Assembly (NCBI GenBank): GCA_037074765.1
Contig: JBAMDO010000023.1
Location: 62,001 to 126,000 of the forward strand
Reading direction: 5' to 3'
Source of the DNA: Mansonella perstans
Taxonomy: Eukaryota > Nematoda > Chromadorea > Rhabditida > Onchocercidae
DNA length: 64,000 bases
How positions within the stretch are numbered: the stretch's first letter is position 1; each line of letters starts with the position of its first letter. The position numbers and the translations under genes are program-made. Of this stretch, positions 39,628-52,928 are shown piece after piece. The notes beneath the pieces are model-generated. The model was not told the origin of the DNA, did not search any database, and worked only from the letters and a program-made list of their open reading frames with translations.

Positions 39628-41957
39628 TTAGTTGCAAACTGATTTGGATAGATCCTGAATTATTGGGAATGGATGAGTTGGACAAGTGAGCGCTTTCTTG
39701 TAGCTAGGTAACGGTGGCACTTCATCATCGTTCAATGGACTAGCATAATATGAGCCTTGCGAATCACATTTGATCATATACGGTTTGCTGTAATCAATCG
39801 GGGCCGGGACATTGGTCGGATCATTGCCTGAAAAATAACAAAGCCTCACTCATCCTAAATCACATTTATTAATAGTAAATTTCGAAAGACAAATAAATAA
39901 ATTATTGAAAGGTGTTGAAGTATCAAAAATTCTTCCATTCATTAATTCTTGAAATTAACCAAAATTACAAATGCATTAATTATAATCAATTAATCTACGA
40001 TAATTGTGTTATGGCTGTCAAAAAGAGCTTATGATAACATAATGCTTATTGATAAAAATAGAAAAACTAATCAAAGAGAAATTTTGTTTATAAATTATTT
40101 TATGGGCGATGTTTGAGTCGCTAAAAATTTCGAATACTAGTTTGTAGCGTTTTAAATTTTAAAACGCTCATGCAAAGGATATTTACCATTTTGACTATCG
40201 TCTTCATCATCATCAAATGTTGAACATGGCTTTGAGCAATATATACATGTCCATAGCAAACAAATACCACTAACAACAATACAAAATGAGACAAATTGGC
40301 AAACCAATTGGCAACCTAGCAAATTATGAAAAAAAATCAAATAAAGAAATTAAAAAAAGGTTTCAAAAATATGGATTAAATAAGTGTTCCAATTAAGGTG
40401 TAATTATATTAGAGAGAAAGGCAAACTTTTTCACATTAGAAAAATTTAAAAAAAAATAATTACTTCTTTTTTAAATCGCTAAGATCATGGGAATAATCTA
40501 ATGGCTACTTTATTCATTGCTGACATGAAATGCTTAAAAAAATCTGAAAAAGCATAATAAGAGCTATCTCAAAGAAGATTTTGAAACATTCTGAAACTTC
40601 ATACTTATCTTAAATAATTCATCCTGTTAGAGTCGTCTTGATATGATACCTACTTGGATTATCCGAAAAAAAGAAAAAAAGCTCAGTAAAAAGTTTACGT
40701 TAAATTGTGAAAAAATTTGCTAGTATTGAATTACAAACAAGTAAAAAATTTGAATCGAAGTTCACGTAAATTCTAAACAATTTAATTCAATAATTTCTTC
40801 AGTTTAATTTTTAAGAAAAATCAATATAAATTACTCACTTGCATGATTTTGATAAGGATAACTGTTACTTGTAGCAAAAATATTTGAATAGGCAGATTTA
40901 ATTCGAGCTATTTCCAAATGCAAGTTTCGTTCTTCTTCCAAAAATTTTCGTATTTGCTGACTTGAAATGTCTCGAATATTTTCTTTTGAAACATTAAAAT
41001 AAACTTGATCAAAAACATCGTCATCGCCAACTACATTTTCTTTCAGCGTATAGAATGATCTGTGATTGACCATTGGCAAATTTGCCTTGATCATTTCATG
41101 CTAAAATCAATTAGCTATTTTTTCCGCAACAAAAATAAGATTTTAATATGTAATATTTGAATATTATTGATTTTGTGTAAAAAAAACAATTTATTGCAGT
41201 GCTGTACAAAGAATGTTAAACGTCTCTAATTACTTGTGAAGCAATATAAATTATTCGTAAAGCAATTTAAATTATCTATAAAGTAATTTATTATTGATCC
41301 ATATTCATACTTTTATGTATGAGAAGGTTATGATTAAATTTCAACTGTAATCTGAGAAGTTTAAATTACTTAGCTTGTTATTACTACACTTTTTTAATTA
41401 TTAGTAGCAATTAGGTTAGTATTTCTTTGGATAAAAATTGGCGATTTATAGGGTTTTATTAGAAAATCGTTTATGAAAAAATTATGATTAAATTTTTTTT
41501 AAAAAAAAGTAGAGAAAATTTAAATTGCATACTAGAAATAAATCAAACTTAAGCCAGTTTACGGTAAAATAGGAGACAGGCAAACTTTTTTTGTTAGTTC
41601 TGGAATATTTGATTTTCCGAAAAAAATCAATATTTCCTTCATTTTAACTAAATTTCCTATTTTTGCATTTGCTATTTGTTATAGTAACGATATATGCTAG
41701 ATAAATTTATTTTGCCGTTCAGTCGTTTATCTATTTTGTAGAATATATGAGAAAAGGCTGTTTAGCAGAACATTTACATCATCTTCAGGACGAGAATCAT
41801 TGTTTGTCGCTGTACTTTTCGACGTTGTTAATTTGCGTATTTCGGATTCAATGATAGCAAATAACTGATCAGAGGAATACCGGCTCCGATTAGTAATTGA
41901 AGGCAATTCACTGGATAACATCACAAAAGAGAATATTATCAGCGAAGAATTTAACAT
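39628..41957 (-). CDS. Type I single-pass membrane protein, family unknown
   Basis: Four phase-compatible exons read leftward: 41778-41957, 40839-41100, 40187-40315 and 39628-39827, 256 residues. Residues 1-20 (MLNSSLIIFSFVMLSSELPS) form a signal peptide. The ectodomain of about 130 residues has little cysteine and contains a helical EEERNLHLEIARIKSA stretch. The membrane span lies at about 152-173 (VCQFVSFCIVVSGICLLWTC), followed by Cys residues that could be palmitoylated, an acidic DDDEDD cluster and a cytoplasmic tail with VPPLPSY, a proline-tyrosine type docking motif. The topology is inferred from the sequence. No known family was recognised; the overall build resembles small adaptor or trafficking membrane proteins, but this is not enough to name it. 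Confidence 0.75.
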
Positions 41958-44900
41958 ATTAAGTATACGGAGCGCTGAATGTAGTTTTTATGTGAGCTTA
42001 TATGCTAAAACATTTTAAAAAATGAAGCGTTTGAAGTAAATTAATGGTATATTTTTAATTTTAACTTTTTTTGAAATTGAAATAATGTTAAGTTTGCATT
42101 GAAATCAAATAATATTCTTAAAATTTGACCTTTTGAGAAGTACGGTGTCGTTGAATAAAGACAATTCATTTGAAAAAAAAAAGTGAACGACGGAAAATTT
42201 AAATAGCGGAACTAAATAGCGGCAAAATTCAATTTACCGATCATTCAAAATGATAACAATGAAAAACAAGAATAGCAAAAGAAGTTGATGTTGTCAGGAA
42301 CGGTGCACAAAATCAAACTTGTCAATGGAAATGTTTTGTAAACAATCCTTAATAATGATAAAATCTGTTAATGACCAACAAATAAAATATCTAATCAAAT
42401 TTTTTTCGATAATTTTCATTTGAAATAGAACAAAGATAAGAATGATTTCAAGAATGGCGGAAAATTTTAGAAATTGGTTAGCAAATAAATTGTCCCTTAA
42501 ATATGGGATATAAGCGACAATTTAAACTTTTTGCTATATTTCATTTACGTCACTGTCCATTTTTCTATCAATATTACATTCACCGTTTTCTCACGGCATC
42601 ACTATTCAGCCTCACTTTCCTCTATTTAATAATTTTTAACAAACATTAAATTTGCAGGTTAAATATCAAGTTTAGTACATCTTTGTTGTAATACTAAAAT
42701 TTCAATTTTATCGTTTAGATTATTACTAATCAAAAGAGATTTATAGCATAAAATTTATTAATACGAGTTTTGAAAAATCAATGCAAAAAATTTATTGTTA
42801 ATAATAATTCTCTTATCATTTATTGTTTGTTTTCTTCTTCTGTTTTTTTTGCGTTTCTAATGAAAATTTAAACGGTTGAAATTTTAAAGTCGACTATTAA
42901 AAAATTTCCAGTTGTGTGATCAACTTCAATATTTAATCTGTTTTTTGGAGTGAGCTCATTAAAAGAAAATAATCAAATATGTAATTTGTATCCAAAAATA
43001 AGAAATTGAAAAAAAATTTAGTTTACTTCAAACTGACATTATTCATTGCAATATTATCAATTGAAGATAAATGTGATTTAGAAGGAAATTATTAGTTAAA
43101 GTGCTTTTATATTTTCCTTTCGTATTTTTTGAAAAGTGAAAATGGTTGACATCAGTGAAGATATATTATGAGAAATGACATCACCAAAAAAATATCGATG
43201 CAATGTTTGAATTGAAATAAATGGAAATATGGTTGAATGATGATTCATGATAATAGAAGTTGATAATATACAAACATTTCTTTGACAAAGAAAGTGCAAA
43301 TTTTTTTGGAAGAAATGATGAAAGGGAATAACAATTATTAGGTAGAAAAGTAAAATTGATTGATGATTATTTATCCAAGTGCCAATAATTTACCTGAAAT
43401 TTTCCAGATAAATAAGTATTTAAAATTAAAAAAGTTCAAAATTGTAGGAAAATTTGATTTATTTGTTTCTGTTGATTTATTTGTTTGTAATAAGAAAGCT
43501 ATAAAATGAATTGATATCCTTGGCCAAAAATTAACATCTCAAAAATAATTTTATATGTAAGATTCTTAATTAGAAATAAAACAAGAAATTGTTAAAAATA
43601 ATAATTCCATTTCATAACGAATTGAATAAACGGGCAGTGCTAAAAGTTCAAAGTATATAAATCAACCGATAAGTAAAGGCAGTGGAAAATTGAATGGTTT
43701 GGTAAAATAGCGAAAGATAACAATCACTGAAAGGATTATCATGGCAACTGATAATTTATTTTCACCTATAAAATATCAATTTATGAGCCAACGAGGAAAA
43801 CGCATAAAATAACAAAATAATAATTTATAGAATAATTTAATTTCTTCTTCGTTATTTCTCAATGATCACTAATAATTTTGCAAATGTGATTTCTCGTCTC
43901 ACTGTTGTCATTCCACTGACGACAACTTGGCGAAGTGCAAAAGTCTTATCGCAATTATTATCACTTATTGACATACAGTAGTAGAGACAACATAAGCAAC
44001 ATGCTTCCTTTATTTCTTATCTAATTATTATATATAAAGATAAAGTCTGTTGATTTCTCATTTTGAAATTTCTGAAAATGAAAAATAATTGAAAATGTAA
44101 ATGACAAAGTTGACAAAAATGATTATGAGTTGTTGTTGCGAACAACTCACATTATGATCAAAATTTGTTTAAATGAAAAAAAAGTGCAAAATTTAATGAG
44201 ATTTGGAAATTTATTGTTATATGATTTGGCGAAAAATAAAATTATAGGATAATGGTGACAAAAAACTGATTATAAATTTCAGGTTCATCAAATATTGAAA
44301 TTAAAAATTATATGGGGAAGAGAAGGAATAAAACTCTATTGATAGCTTATTGGAAAAAGTGCAAATTTATATTTGAATACTATTAATCCTCTTAAAAATA
44401 TTTATTGTGAAAAATTTTCCTTCTTTTATGCAATTTGCCAGAACAGTCTGTCATTTCTTTTCAAACCTGTCAGGTGTTGATCCGAAATTAGAAATTGAAT
44501 GAAAATTTTACACAGCAGGAAGTGTAAGTTAAAAAGGGCACTAAAGTTAAGTACAATAATAGGTGAATTCAATAATTAGATAAGAGAAACAATAAATAAC
44601 GCCTAGCAATTATTTTTTGAAAAAAAAATAAAAAAATGAAATTATAATTTGTTCCTTGATGTATGTATCAGGTTATATTGTACTAAAAGTTAAGGTCTAG
44701 AGTTATTCAAAACTTCATTGAAATGTTGCAAGCATAAAAAATTGATTTGTTGAAATTTTGTATGCATCGTATTTTAAAAAGTTTTATTTGTAGAAAATAA
44801 TTATTGGGCATTATTTATTATTTCTCTTATAAGCACGCCTAATAAGGATTTACTGCGTGTAACTATAGTTTTTCTTTTCAATAAATTCCTTGCATATATT

Positions 44901-47900
44901 ATTGAGTTTATTTAACAAATAGAAGTTGTCACAGATCAGTTAACACAGTTTTAATGATAGTCATTTAAGTTTGAAAATATGAAAAAAAATTTCCCCATAG
45001 AATTCCCTCATAGTTGTCTCGTTAAATCTTTGAAAGGAGCTCAGAGCGATATGCCTCATAAAATTTTTTTTCTCAACTTAATTTCAATCTTTTATAACAA
45101 TCAGAGCATAAAGGAGAAAACTGAGTAATCGTCAAAATAGAAAATATTTAATTAATTATTGAAACAAATTTTTTCCTATCAGAGAAATTAAATGAAATTT
45201 ACATGAAGTAATAATGATTATGTTTTAAAAGTAAGTGCAATAGTTCTTTTAATGTTTGTCGGAATTACAACGAATGATAAGATTGATAAATGCATCTATA
45301 ATTTAAAGCCCTAGCCAGTCATTTCGAAACTAGTTGTTGTGAAATTTAGCACTGTAACAAAATGAAATCATTAAGGATGAAATTTTTTGGAAAAAAATGA
45401 ACTTTAATTTTTGTTTCATGAAATTTTGCTTGATAATAGGAGCAAAAATGATGCACTTTCGATAGATAATTATCTGAGTTGTTATTACAGAAACAAATTA
45501 AACTTTAAACGCATAACAAAAGTGATGATAATAATCACTAAAATTAAAATGACAGTTAAATGAGGAAAATGAAATGAGAAATTTACACACTTCTTTACTG
45601 TTACTGCAAACAATGTCTTTTGCCATATGTTTCCTACTTTAGAAATTGATTGTTTTTTTTTTTTTATTTTTTGCTAATGCGGAAATATTTTTAATTTTAA
45701 AAAAATTCAAGGAAACGGAAAAGTGCGCTTTTGAAAAGAATTTTGCGTTCATATCTTTTTCCAAATAATCAGTGCGAACAACCTTTCCATTTGTCATTTT
45801 TTTTGAATTGTTTTTCAGTTACCTTCCGTTTTTTTTTTTTTTTTTTTTTTTGTCATAGAACTGAACTGAAAAAATGTCGAATGGTATATTTAATATTGGC
45901 AACAATTTTTGCAGCGATTTTCAATAAACTGATGAATCCAAAACAATAATTTTATTTCTGATCATTTTCAATGAAATGCTATTGCTTTATTACTGACCAT
46001 TTTATTTACAACAAGCAGCTTTTTAAACGAGAAGCCAAACTCTGTGAGAACCAGATTATCTATTTATGCAGTAATTAAATGAACGAATTAAATTTTGGAA
46101 ATGTCAGCAATAAAACAATAACCAATAAAAAAAAATTTTGGAAATATCAGTGACTTCAGTTAGACTTGCCGCAAGCATTTCTTTTTCGGTTGTGAAATTA
46201 GAGTGTATTTCGATTCAAAAATAAAAGTTCCGATTAAAAAGTAACATCATTTAGTAATAATTGAAAAAATAAAATAAATGAAAGAAAATAGTGTGAAAAG
46301 CTTGTTAAAAAATGTTATTAATTTTCAGTAACGACATTCTGCAAAAATGAGGAAGTAAAAAGTTTTGCTCTGAACAGCTGATGAAGCGTAATCTGCAGAT
46401 ATTCATTTTTTCATTTCAAACTTCATACGCATAATAATCTTCGCAAAATAGCGCAAATCGCGAATGAAAAACTTTTCAAAAATGTATGCAGCATGTAGTA
46501 AGTAATAACAGCACCAAAATGTAAAAAACTAACTAAAGGAGAAAAAGCAAAAGTCCTTTCAAAAGTTTAAATGAAGTTTGCAAAAAGCATGCAATTAATA
46601 GAAGACATAAACGAAAAATCTTCCAAAAAGCAATTTACTAAAGTTCAAAGAACTAAAAAATAATGTGGAACATTAACACAAAAAAAAGTTAAGAAAAATT
46701 CAGTCCTCATAAATATTCAAGAAAATTCAAAATTTAGAAAATGAAAAAAAGAAAAAAAATTTAAATTTTTAGAAGTTAGAAACCAATTTCTTTTTGAATG
46801 ACAGTTCAAAAAGACGAAAAATTTAAATGCAAAATTTAAAAAGCAAAAAATTAACCTATAAAAGTTTAAAATTACAAAAAATTTTACATGCGAAAATTCA
46901 AAAAAAAAAAAAAATTGAAAAAGTGAACGAATTCGAAATGAACTTCGATGCTTAAAATGTTCGAAGCCAATAAAAATTTTATTAAATTCATGAAAAATCT
47001 AAAATTCTGCAAGCGTTTGTGATTTAAAAATTAAGAAATTGAAATAAAAATTTAATGTATTTAAAAAATAAGAAAATTCTGTTAATGAAAAAAGGCAAAT
47101 TGAAAAATTAAAAATTATAGTTCAAAACTTCAAAAAACTGCAAGCTCAAAAATCTCTGAAACCTAATAAAATTTGAATGTAAGGCGAAAGAGATTCAAAA
47201 AAAGCTAAGCGGATTAAAAAGGACAGTCGATTTCCATTCAATCAGATGAAAGTAAAGTAGCCGATGGCATCATCGTTTCTGAATTTAATAATTCATCATG
47301 AATAAATAGGGCAGTAAAGTTCAAAAATTTCTCAAATTTCTTCAATAATAACTTTATATCAATATGATAATCACTAACACTGCCACTTATATGAAATACA
47401 CAGAGATTATTGAATTGAAGCTAAATAAAACAAACGAATAGCAAATTTCAATAAATCATGAAAAGCTATAAATAATATTCAATCATATAAGCTTGATTAC
47501 GCTATTATTCACATTTATTAATAGAAATTAGTTCCAGTAAAGAATAAAATTATTCAGAACATTAAATATTTTGCACTGTCATTTGTTTCAATAGGAAGTA
47601 ATAATCGACAATTAACTTTTTAAAAGTCAGCAAAAATGTTTTAGCGAAAGTACTTTCATTTTTTAATAAATCAAACAAATTTCAGCATATAATGATAAGA
47701 GCAAATTCATGCAAATTCATAAAATTTTCCGACTGTTTATTGCGCTTATGTTTATTGCTCATATGACAAATTATTTAGAATATTAAACAATCAGCAAAAT
47801 TTATATAATCATATGTAGGCCACTAAAGCTGACAAGTGATTGTGAATAATTGAAGTCATAAATGAAGAAAAACTTCCCTTTTATAAATTTCAAAACTTTT

Positions 47901-48540
47901 AACAGCGAATTGTCAATGATAGCATCCACTTATGCAAATGGGTTTCCAAAATTTAGAAAAAAATCGTTTTTTCCAAAGACCCACAAACTATTCCAATTCT
48001 TTCGCATCATTAAACAATGAAATTAAAAAGAAAAAAACAAGCATCAGAATTAATTATTCTAAACATCATCGGTACTCAAAAAACATAAAAAATACAATAA
48101 TTAGCTTTAGTAGAAAAAAAAGAAAACAATTCATTCAACGAAAATTTTTTGCCCGATTTGAGCTGTCAAAATTGAGCAATAAAAATAAGCAATTGAATTC
48201 AAATTATAGAAATAAATTATTTTTCAAGTTTTAGCAATACCAATATCAATGATTGCATGCAACAATAGAAACACATAATAGTAGAAGTAATGGAACATGG
48301 TCTTTCTATATGTTTTTTTTACTATTCGTAGGAAATCAATTGCTTATAAATTCAAAATTATTTCAAAAAATTGAAATTTTTTAAAATTTTTTCCCGGTTT
48401 TTCTTTTTCTGCTTTTTTCAGCACTTCATTTTTCATTTTTCATTTTTTCTTTATTTTTTTTATTCCTTTTTTGTTTTTGTTTTTTTTTTTTTTTTTGGCT
48501 TTCTGTTCTCTTACCGTTTATTTTATTTTTCTTTTTTTTT
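41958..48540. other. Long AT-rich intergenic region
   Basis: No supported gene. It contains one copy of a dispersed repeat (about 43930-45130), a 21-base poly-T at about 45829-45850, and a stretch at about 46550-47230 where the plus strand is strikingly A-rich with many AAAATT-type words. The 100-residue lysine- and asparagine-rich ORF at 47932 is a composition artefact. Three approximate 22-bp units around AAGCAATTTAAATTAT lie at about 41231-41290, just upstream of the membrane-protein exon 2. Confidence 0.5.
43930..45130 (+). repeat. Dispersed repeat, long copy
   Basis: Two blocks, about 43930-44100 (AAGTCTTATCGCAATTATTA onward) and about 44930-45130 (TCATTTAAGTTTGAAAATAT onward), align in the same order and orientation with a compact copy at 51600-52020. 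About 830 bases between the blocks here have no counterpart there. No coding sense is evident. It may be an LTR or other non-autonomous element. Confidence 0.6.
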
Positions 48541-49400
48541 TCTGTGAACCGCTTGACTGCCTTCACTGAATGGAGACGAAGACCTGGATTAGGCAGCAAC
48601 AGACTAACCGTATGAGGAATGTTAAGTGTTTTGCTAGTTGAGAAAAAATTCACTTATTAGAGAGCTGTAAGAAAGATTTCGTAAAGTGTCTTATTTCTTA
48701 CAACTTCTGCTTTTTTTGTGTCTGAATCCACTTCATAAATTTGTTAAAAATTTCTCATTCCGAATGGCCATTCTCTTCCGCAGTCATAAAATTGAGTCAG
48801 CGATACCTTAACTGCCGTTCACTCATTATGACTGCATTCGTCCTACGATACCAATTGTTGACAACGAGCTGTTGCTTTCTGTGCAACCGGAAATCTGATG
48901 GCAGCAGAATGTTATGTCATGGAGAGTGCGAAAAGCTATGTATAACTATTGAGTTTTAGATGAATCAAATGTCCCAAAACTAACTGGAAATTCCATTTCC
49001 GTGTTAACCACCTTGCCCTTGTATCCTCGATGCGTGAATTCACCAACGCTTCAATATATCGAAGTGCCTGTTGCAGATATCGCACACTGGAAATAGAAAC
49101 ATATTGTTTGCGAAGACCGTTTATTTAACGTGAATTCTCATCGTTATACAAATTTTGGTTAATTTCTTTGCAGTTTAATTGAAAGCAAGCTGAAATATTC
49201 TATTGAGAAATTACTGAAACACAGAATACTTTCAATATTATTCAAATTTAGCTTATCAATGTTGATACCGTCCGTTCTAATCATCGTGTACGGCTCCGCC
49301 TCCGGTATTTCCAACTCCATTCGAAACTGTTCCAGATAATCTCCCAGATCTAGGATGAAAAATATTTCCAGCATCAACAATGTTCCATGCATAGCTAGAA
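48540..49400. other. GC-richer island readable on both strands
   Basis: Base composition rises sharply here and open frames exist on both strands. On the plus strand an exon-like piece after a GTTTTAG acceptor at 48959 reads ESNVPKLTGNSISVLTTLPL to LQYIEVPVADIAHWK and then a stop. On the minus strand a piece after a TTTCCAG acceptor near 49090 reads YLQQALRYIEALVNSRIEDT in one frame and CDICNRHFDILKRW in another, and a further minus exon candidate at about 49260-49415 reads LEQFRMELEIPEAEPYTMIR. No consistent model joins them. It could be a decayed mobile-element coding region (the plus reading loosely resembles BEL/Pao pol) or exons of an unrecognised gene. Confidence 0.35.
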
Positions 49401-49876
49401 TCGGAATTCTGCCTGAAGTAGATTTAAATTCAGTCAGATTTATCCGTTTTATCGTTGAGGAAAATTCAATACTATGACATTAAAATGAAACTTCCTTCGC
49501 CTTCTTCATATCAAATTCCGCTTCCTAAAGTGTTGGTTTCCTTTGCTTATTTCAGATATTGCAAAATAATCGCAGAAAATCTAAATGCATTTATTGCTTT
49601 TATTTCTTATGCGAAAAATTCTTTTCGAAAAATTTAAAAAAATTTTCGAAAAATTGTAAAAAACGAAAAATATCTTTTTACTTATTATTTTTTAACATTT
49701 TTTCATATGTTATTTAAAATTAATCTTTCTTTGCTTTTTGCTTTGTAATTTTATTCAAATTAATGAGGATTTTCTCATCTTATACAAATAGCCTCCATTA
49801 ATATCATTTCAGTCATTTTTGCATGAAATAAATTAAAATTTATTATGGCATGCAAACATTTTATATAATTTCACAG

Positions 49877-51136
49877 TCACTGAGTAGTTGCCAGGAATAT
49901 TTTTCTCTGACATGAGGTAAGCATTCGAAATGATCAGTATGGTTTAAGACATAACGGATAAAGTTTTCGATAATTATTTATTAATTATTACCATAAAACT
50001 TGAAAATTTCAGTTATTGGGACTCACTGTCGTTAACTACACATGAATGGATTATTGTAATTTATGCTGTTATTATTGTATTTATAGTCATTTCCGCAGCT
50101 ACTTTCATCGTTTGTATCGTACGCAATTGTTGCTGCCTTCTTTATACTGGTGTTGAAGAGGTGAAGAAATGAATCAAACATCAATTCGTATACGGGATTT
50201 AGTTTAAACTGAAAACTACAAAAATTAGAAAATTTCTTCCTTAAATCTGATTTCGATCTATCCAAAAGACCATTGTACATATTCGTAGTGATTGGTCTTT
50301 TTTTTACTTCACCATTTTAAAGAACGCACCCAGAAGAAAACAAAAATAGTACATTAGGCCAATTTTCCGTATTATTTTTCTTTATAAATTCGTACCATTC
50401 TGTAGAGATATCTTACAGAAATACCTTTTAGTTAGTTACTACAAGCAATCATTCTGTTCAAAAACTTTTTTCTTTTTTCAGATCAACCGTACTAATGAAC
50501 GAAATGAATTGATCCGAAATGGCAACAAAACTTTTTTACCAAATACTGTACGCTTTTCTCTTTTGTTTCACACAATTTAAATTTACATAAAGCATAGAAA
50601 TGTTTCATCGATTAGCAATTAAACATATGTTTTAGAGTGATGAAAGCGAAGTTATTGTAAATGTTTCGCAACAAACACCTACCATTGGTCAATCATCTCG
50701 TACTGACAGTTCGCGTATAAATCGCATTGATGAAAAATGTCCCGTGCATGGCCGACAAAAATGTATGCATCCCATTTTTCTATCTACTGTTTAAATTCAA
50801 AATGAATTTTATGAAAGCTGAAAATTCGAAAAAATAAAATTCATGACTAATTAATCAAATTAATATTTCTGATAATTTTACTCAATTCGCTTTCATTTTA
50901 AATGTCAATATACATTAGTTTTGCTGAAAAGAAAAATTATATCAGTTAAATGTGTTAGCCTTGGATGATACAGTTTTCAAATGTGTTATCACCTGCATAA
51001 ACACTGCTCAACTCCATGTCAAATTTATTTGTTATTATTATCAACGGAATCATTCCTACTTATTTACTTCATTGCAGATCAAAATAATACCGATGTGTAC
51101 AAACGCAATTTTTATGACAATCGTATGGTGCTGTAA
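49877..51136 (+). CDS. Small single-pass membrane protein, family unknown
   Basis: The transcript exon begins after a TTTCACAG acceptor at 49876 (likely trans-splice site), and the ATG at 49912 is followed by only five coding bases before a GTAAGC donor. Coding exons: 49912-49916, 50013-50160, 50482-50547, 50636-50762 and 51078-51136, all in phase, 134 residues. A short N-terminus is followed by a long hydrophobic span at about 15-38 (IIVIYAVIIVFIVISAATFI), then a cysteine cluster RNCCC suited to palmitoylation. The rest is a polar tail with NRTNERNEL, a Ser/Thr-rich middle, KCPVHGRQK and a basic, tyrosine-bearing C-terminus. No cleavable signal is seen, so a signal-anchor with the tail in the cytoplasm is likely. 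Family unknown. The coherence of five exons supports a real gene; none is obvious as a long ORF. Confidence 0.7.
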
Positions 51137-51599
51137 CGAAATAATAAAAAATCGAACGATTCAGAATGAAAATTTAATATTGAATAATAAAGACATACGG
51201 GGAAACTAAAATATTCATTTGAATGAATCTTTTTTCATGATTTTTTTTGAATCGAATTCACTGAATTGATCGCAGTGACTCGAGCAATGAATCATATTTA
51301 TATGCTAAAACTTTTCACTTACACTTTTCGTCTGAGAAATTATAGTTCACTTTTTCGCAATCAAGAAATCATTTAGAGAAGGTGAAAATGACGTACTGAT
51401 ACTCTAAATGATATTGGGATTTAGATCATTTCGCACGAGTTCGTGAAATTAATTGGAGATAATTAATTAAAGAAAAAAAATTATTCGAATTTAATTGAAT
51501 GAGTTCAATCACTTACTGTATTAATGAGAAATAATTTTTCAAACTTGAAAAAAAATAATTTTTCAATTTTTTAAATTTTTTCAAAAAACTGATTTCAAC

Positions 51600-52025
51600 T
51601 GAGCAGAATGCAAAATTCTTATCAAAATTATTATCACTTACTAAGCATTAGTGAAGACAAAAATAAGCAACATTCTTCCTCTGTTTCTCATCTAATTATT
51701 ATTACACGTACAAAGAAATCTATTGATTTTTTTTTTTTTTTTTGAAATTTTTCTAAAGGGAAAATAATTAGAAATATATCTTTGAAAAATGCAAAAATTA
51801 ATAAACTATAAAGTTGCATAATTAAATGAGTTGAATTTAAATTCTTCCGATAATCTGAATGATTAATCATTTAAGTGTGAAAACACGAAAAAAAATTTTT
51901 CTCATGTCTTAAATAACTGAAAAGCGTTTAAAGTGATATGTGTCATAAAATTTTGCTTTCTTCTCAGCTTAATTTCAATCTTTTGTAATGAGCAAAGCAT
52001 GCGACAGAGAAAAGATCAGTTATTA
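51600..52025 (+). repeat. Dispersed repeat, compact copy
   Basis: It aligns with both blocks of the copy at 43930-45130: the AATTATTATCACTTACT block at about 51620 and the AATCATTTAAGTGTGAAAAC and CTTAATTTCAATCTTTTGTA blocks at about 51867-51990. The two halves are only about 50 bases apart here. A poly-T run at about 51726-51741 sits inside it and explains the overlapping minus ORF. Confidence 0.6.
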
Positions 52026-52928
52026 AATTTTTAACTGATATGAATGCATCTGCTAAGAAATGCAATAGGGTTGATTATTTTGCTTAATTTATTAAAATTA
52101 GACCAGTAAATACAGATGAATCATTTATTTATTAAGCCAAATGAACGGTCCCATTTGTCATTCTATGCAGTAATGCAGTCTAGTATCGGTGCATCGTCCT
52201 CTTCAGTTAGTTGATAAGATATACTTGAAATAGAATCGTTAATGAGTTGATTTTCGGTGACCACAAGTCCGCTAATTAACAGATGCACTTAACGCTATAT
52301 TTAATCTATTGAGCCAAGAATTTTAACTTTTTCTCTTTTCCTCATGCATAATTCATATTTCAACAATGAAACTTGTAATGCTTTCCTTTATGTGTGTAAG
52401 AAGATTTTCAAATCTGAAAAAATGTCTTTTTCAAGTTATTTTGTGAGGTGTTTCTTGCCAATGACCCTTCATCTTTGATGCTAGCTTTAAAGACAAAAAC
52501 GAAAAGGTTACTGCTATTTGTAAGTTGAAGTATTTATTAAGTTGTTGATTTTCATTTTGTTAAATTTTGTATTCGGATATTTTTCAAAATTGTCACCTTG
52601 GGACACCGATAATTGCAATTAACAGTAAGTGATTCAGTAAGTTGTTTCATTTTTAGTGTATTGGAAAATTTGAAACTATTGTGATTTTACAGATATTAGC
52701 TTCTATTAAATGTTTAAAACGAAATAATGTAAAGAAGACTACGACTGTTTTTCCAAAACAATCAAAAAGCGACAATAAAAATTGTTAGCTTTCGAATCAA
52801 TTTTTCAACAAAATATCCCTTTAACTTGTGAGAGTAAAAAATTACTAATTTCAAATGATTTTTCAACAGAAAGAAAATTGTGAAAGTGGTGGAGATGTAT
52901 AAATAGTGAAAGTTATGTTTTAGTGAAA
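52026..52928. other. Upstream region of the SH2 gene
   Basis: No exon recognised. It probably contains the promoter of the SH2 gene. The minus ORF at 52762-53031 overlaps the first SH2 exon and is a shadow. Confidence 0.45.

Noticed and set aside
47932..48234. 100-residue Lys/Asn-rich plus ORF
   Set aside because: Composition follows the A-rich strand; no domain, splice context or start context.
48426..48653. Minus-strand lysine-rich ORF
   Set aside because: Mostly a translation of T-rich homopolymers; a stop lies directly before its GTG and no clean splice link to the GC-rich island was found.
48960..49092. Helix 2 of a basic helix-loop-helix protein on the minus strand (YLQQALRYIEAL)
   Set aside because: No exon with a basic region and helix 1 was found in correct phase upstream, and the other strand is equally open, so the match may be chance.
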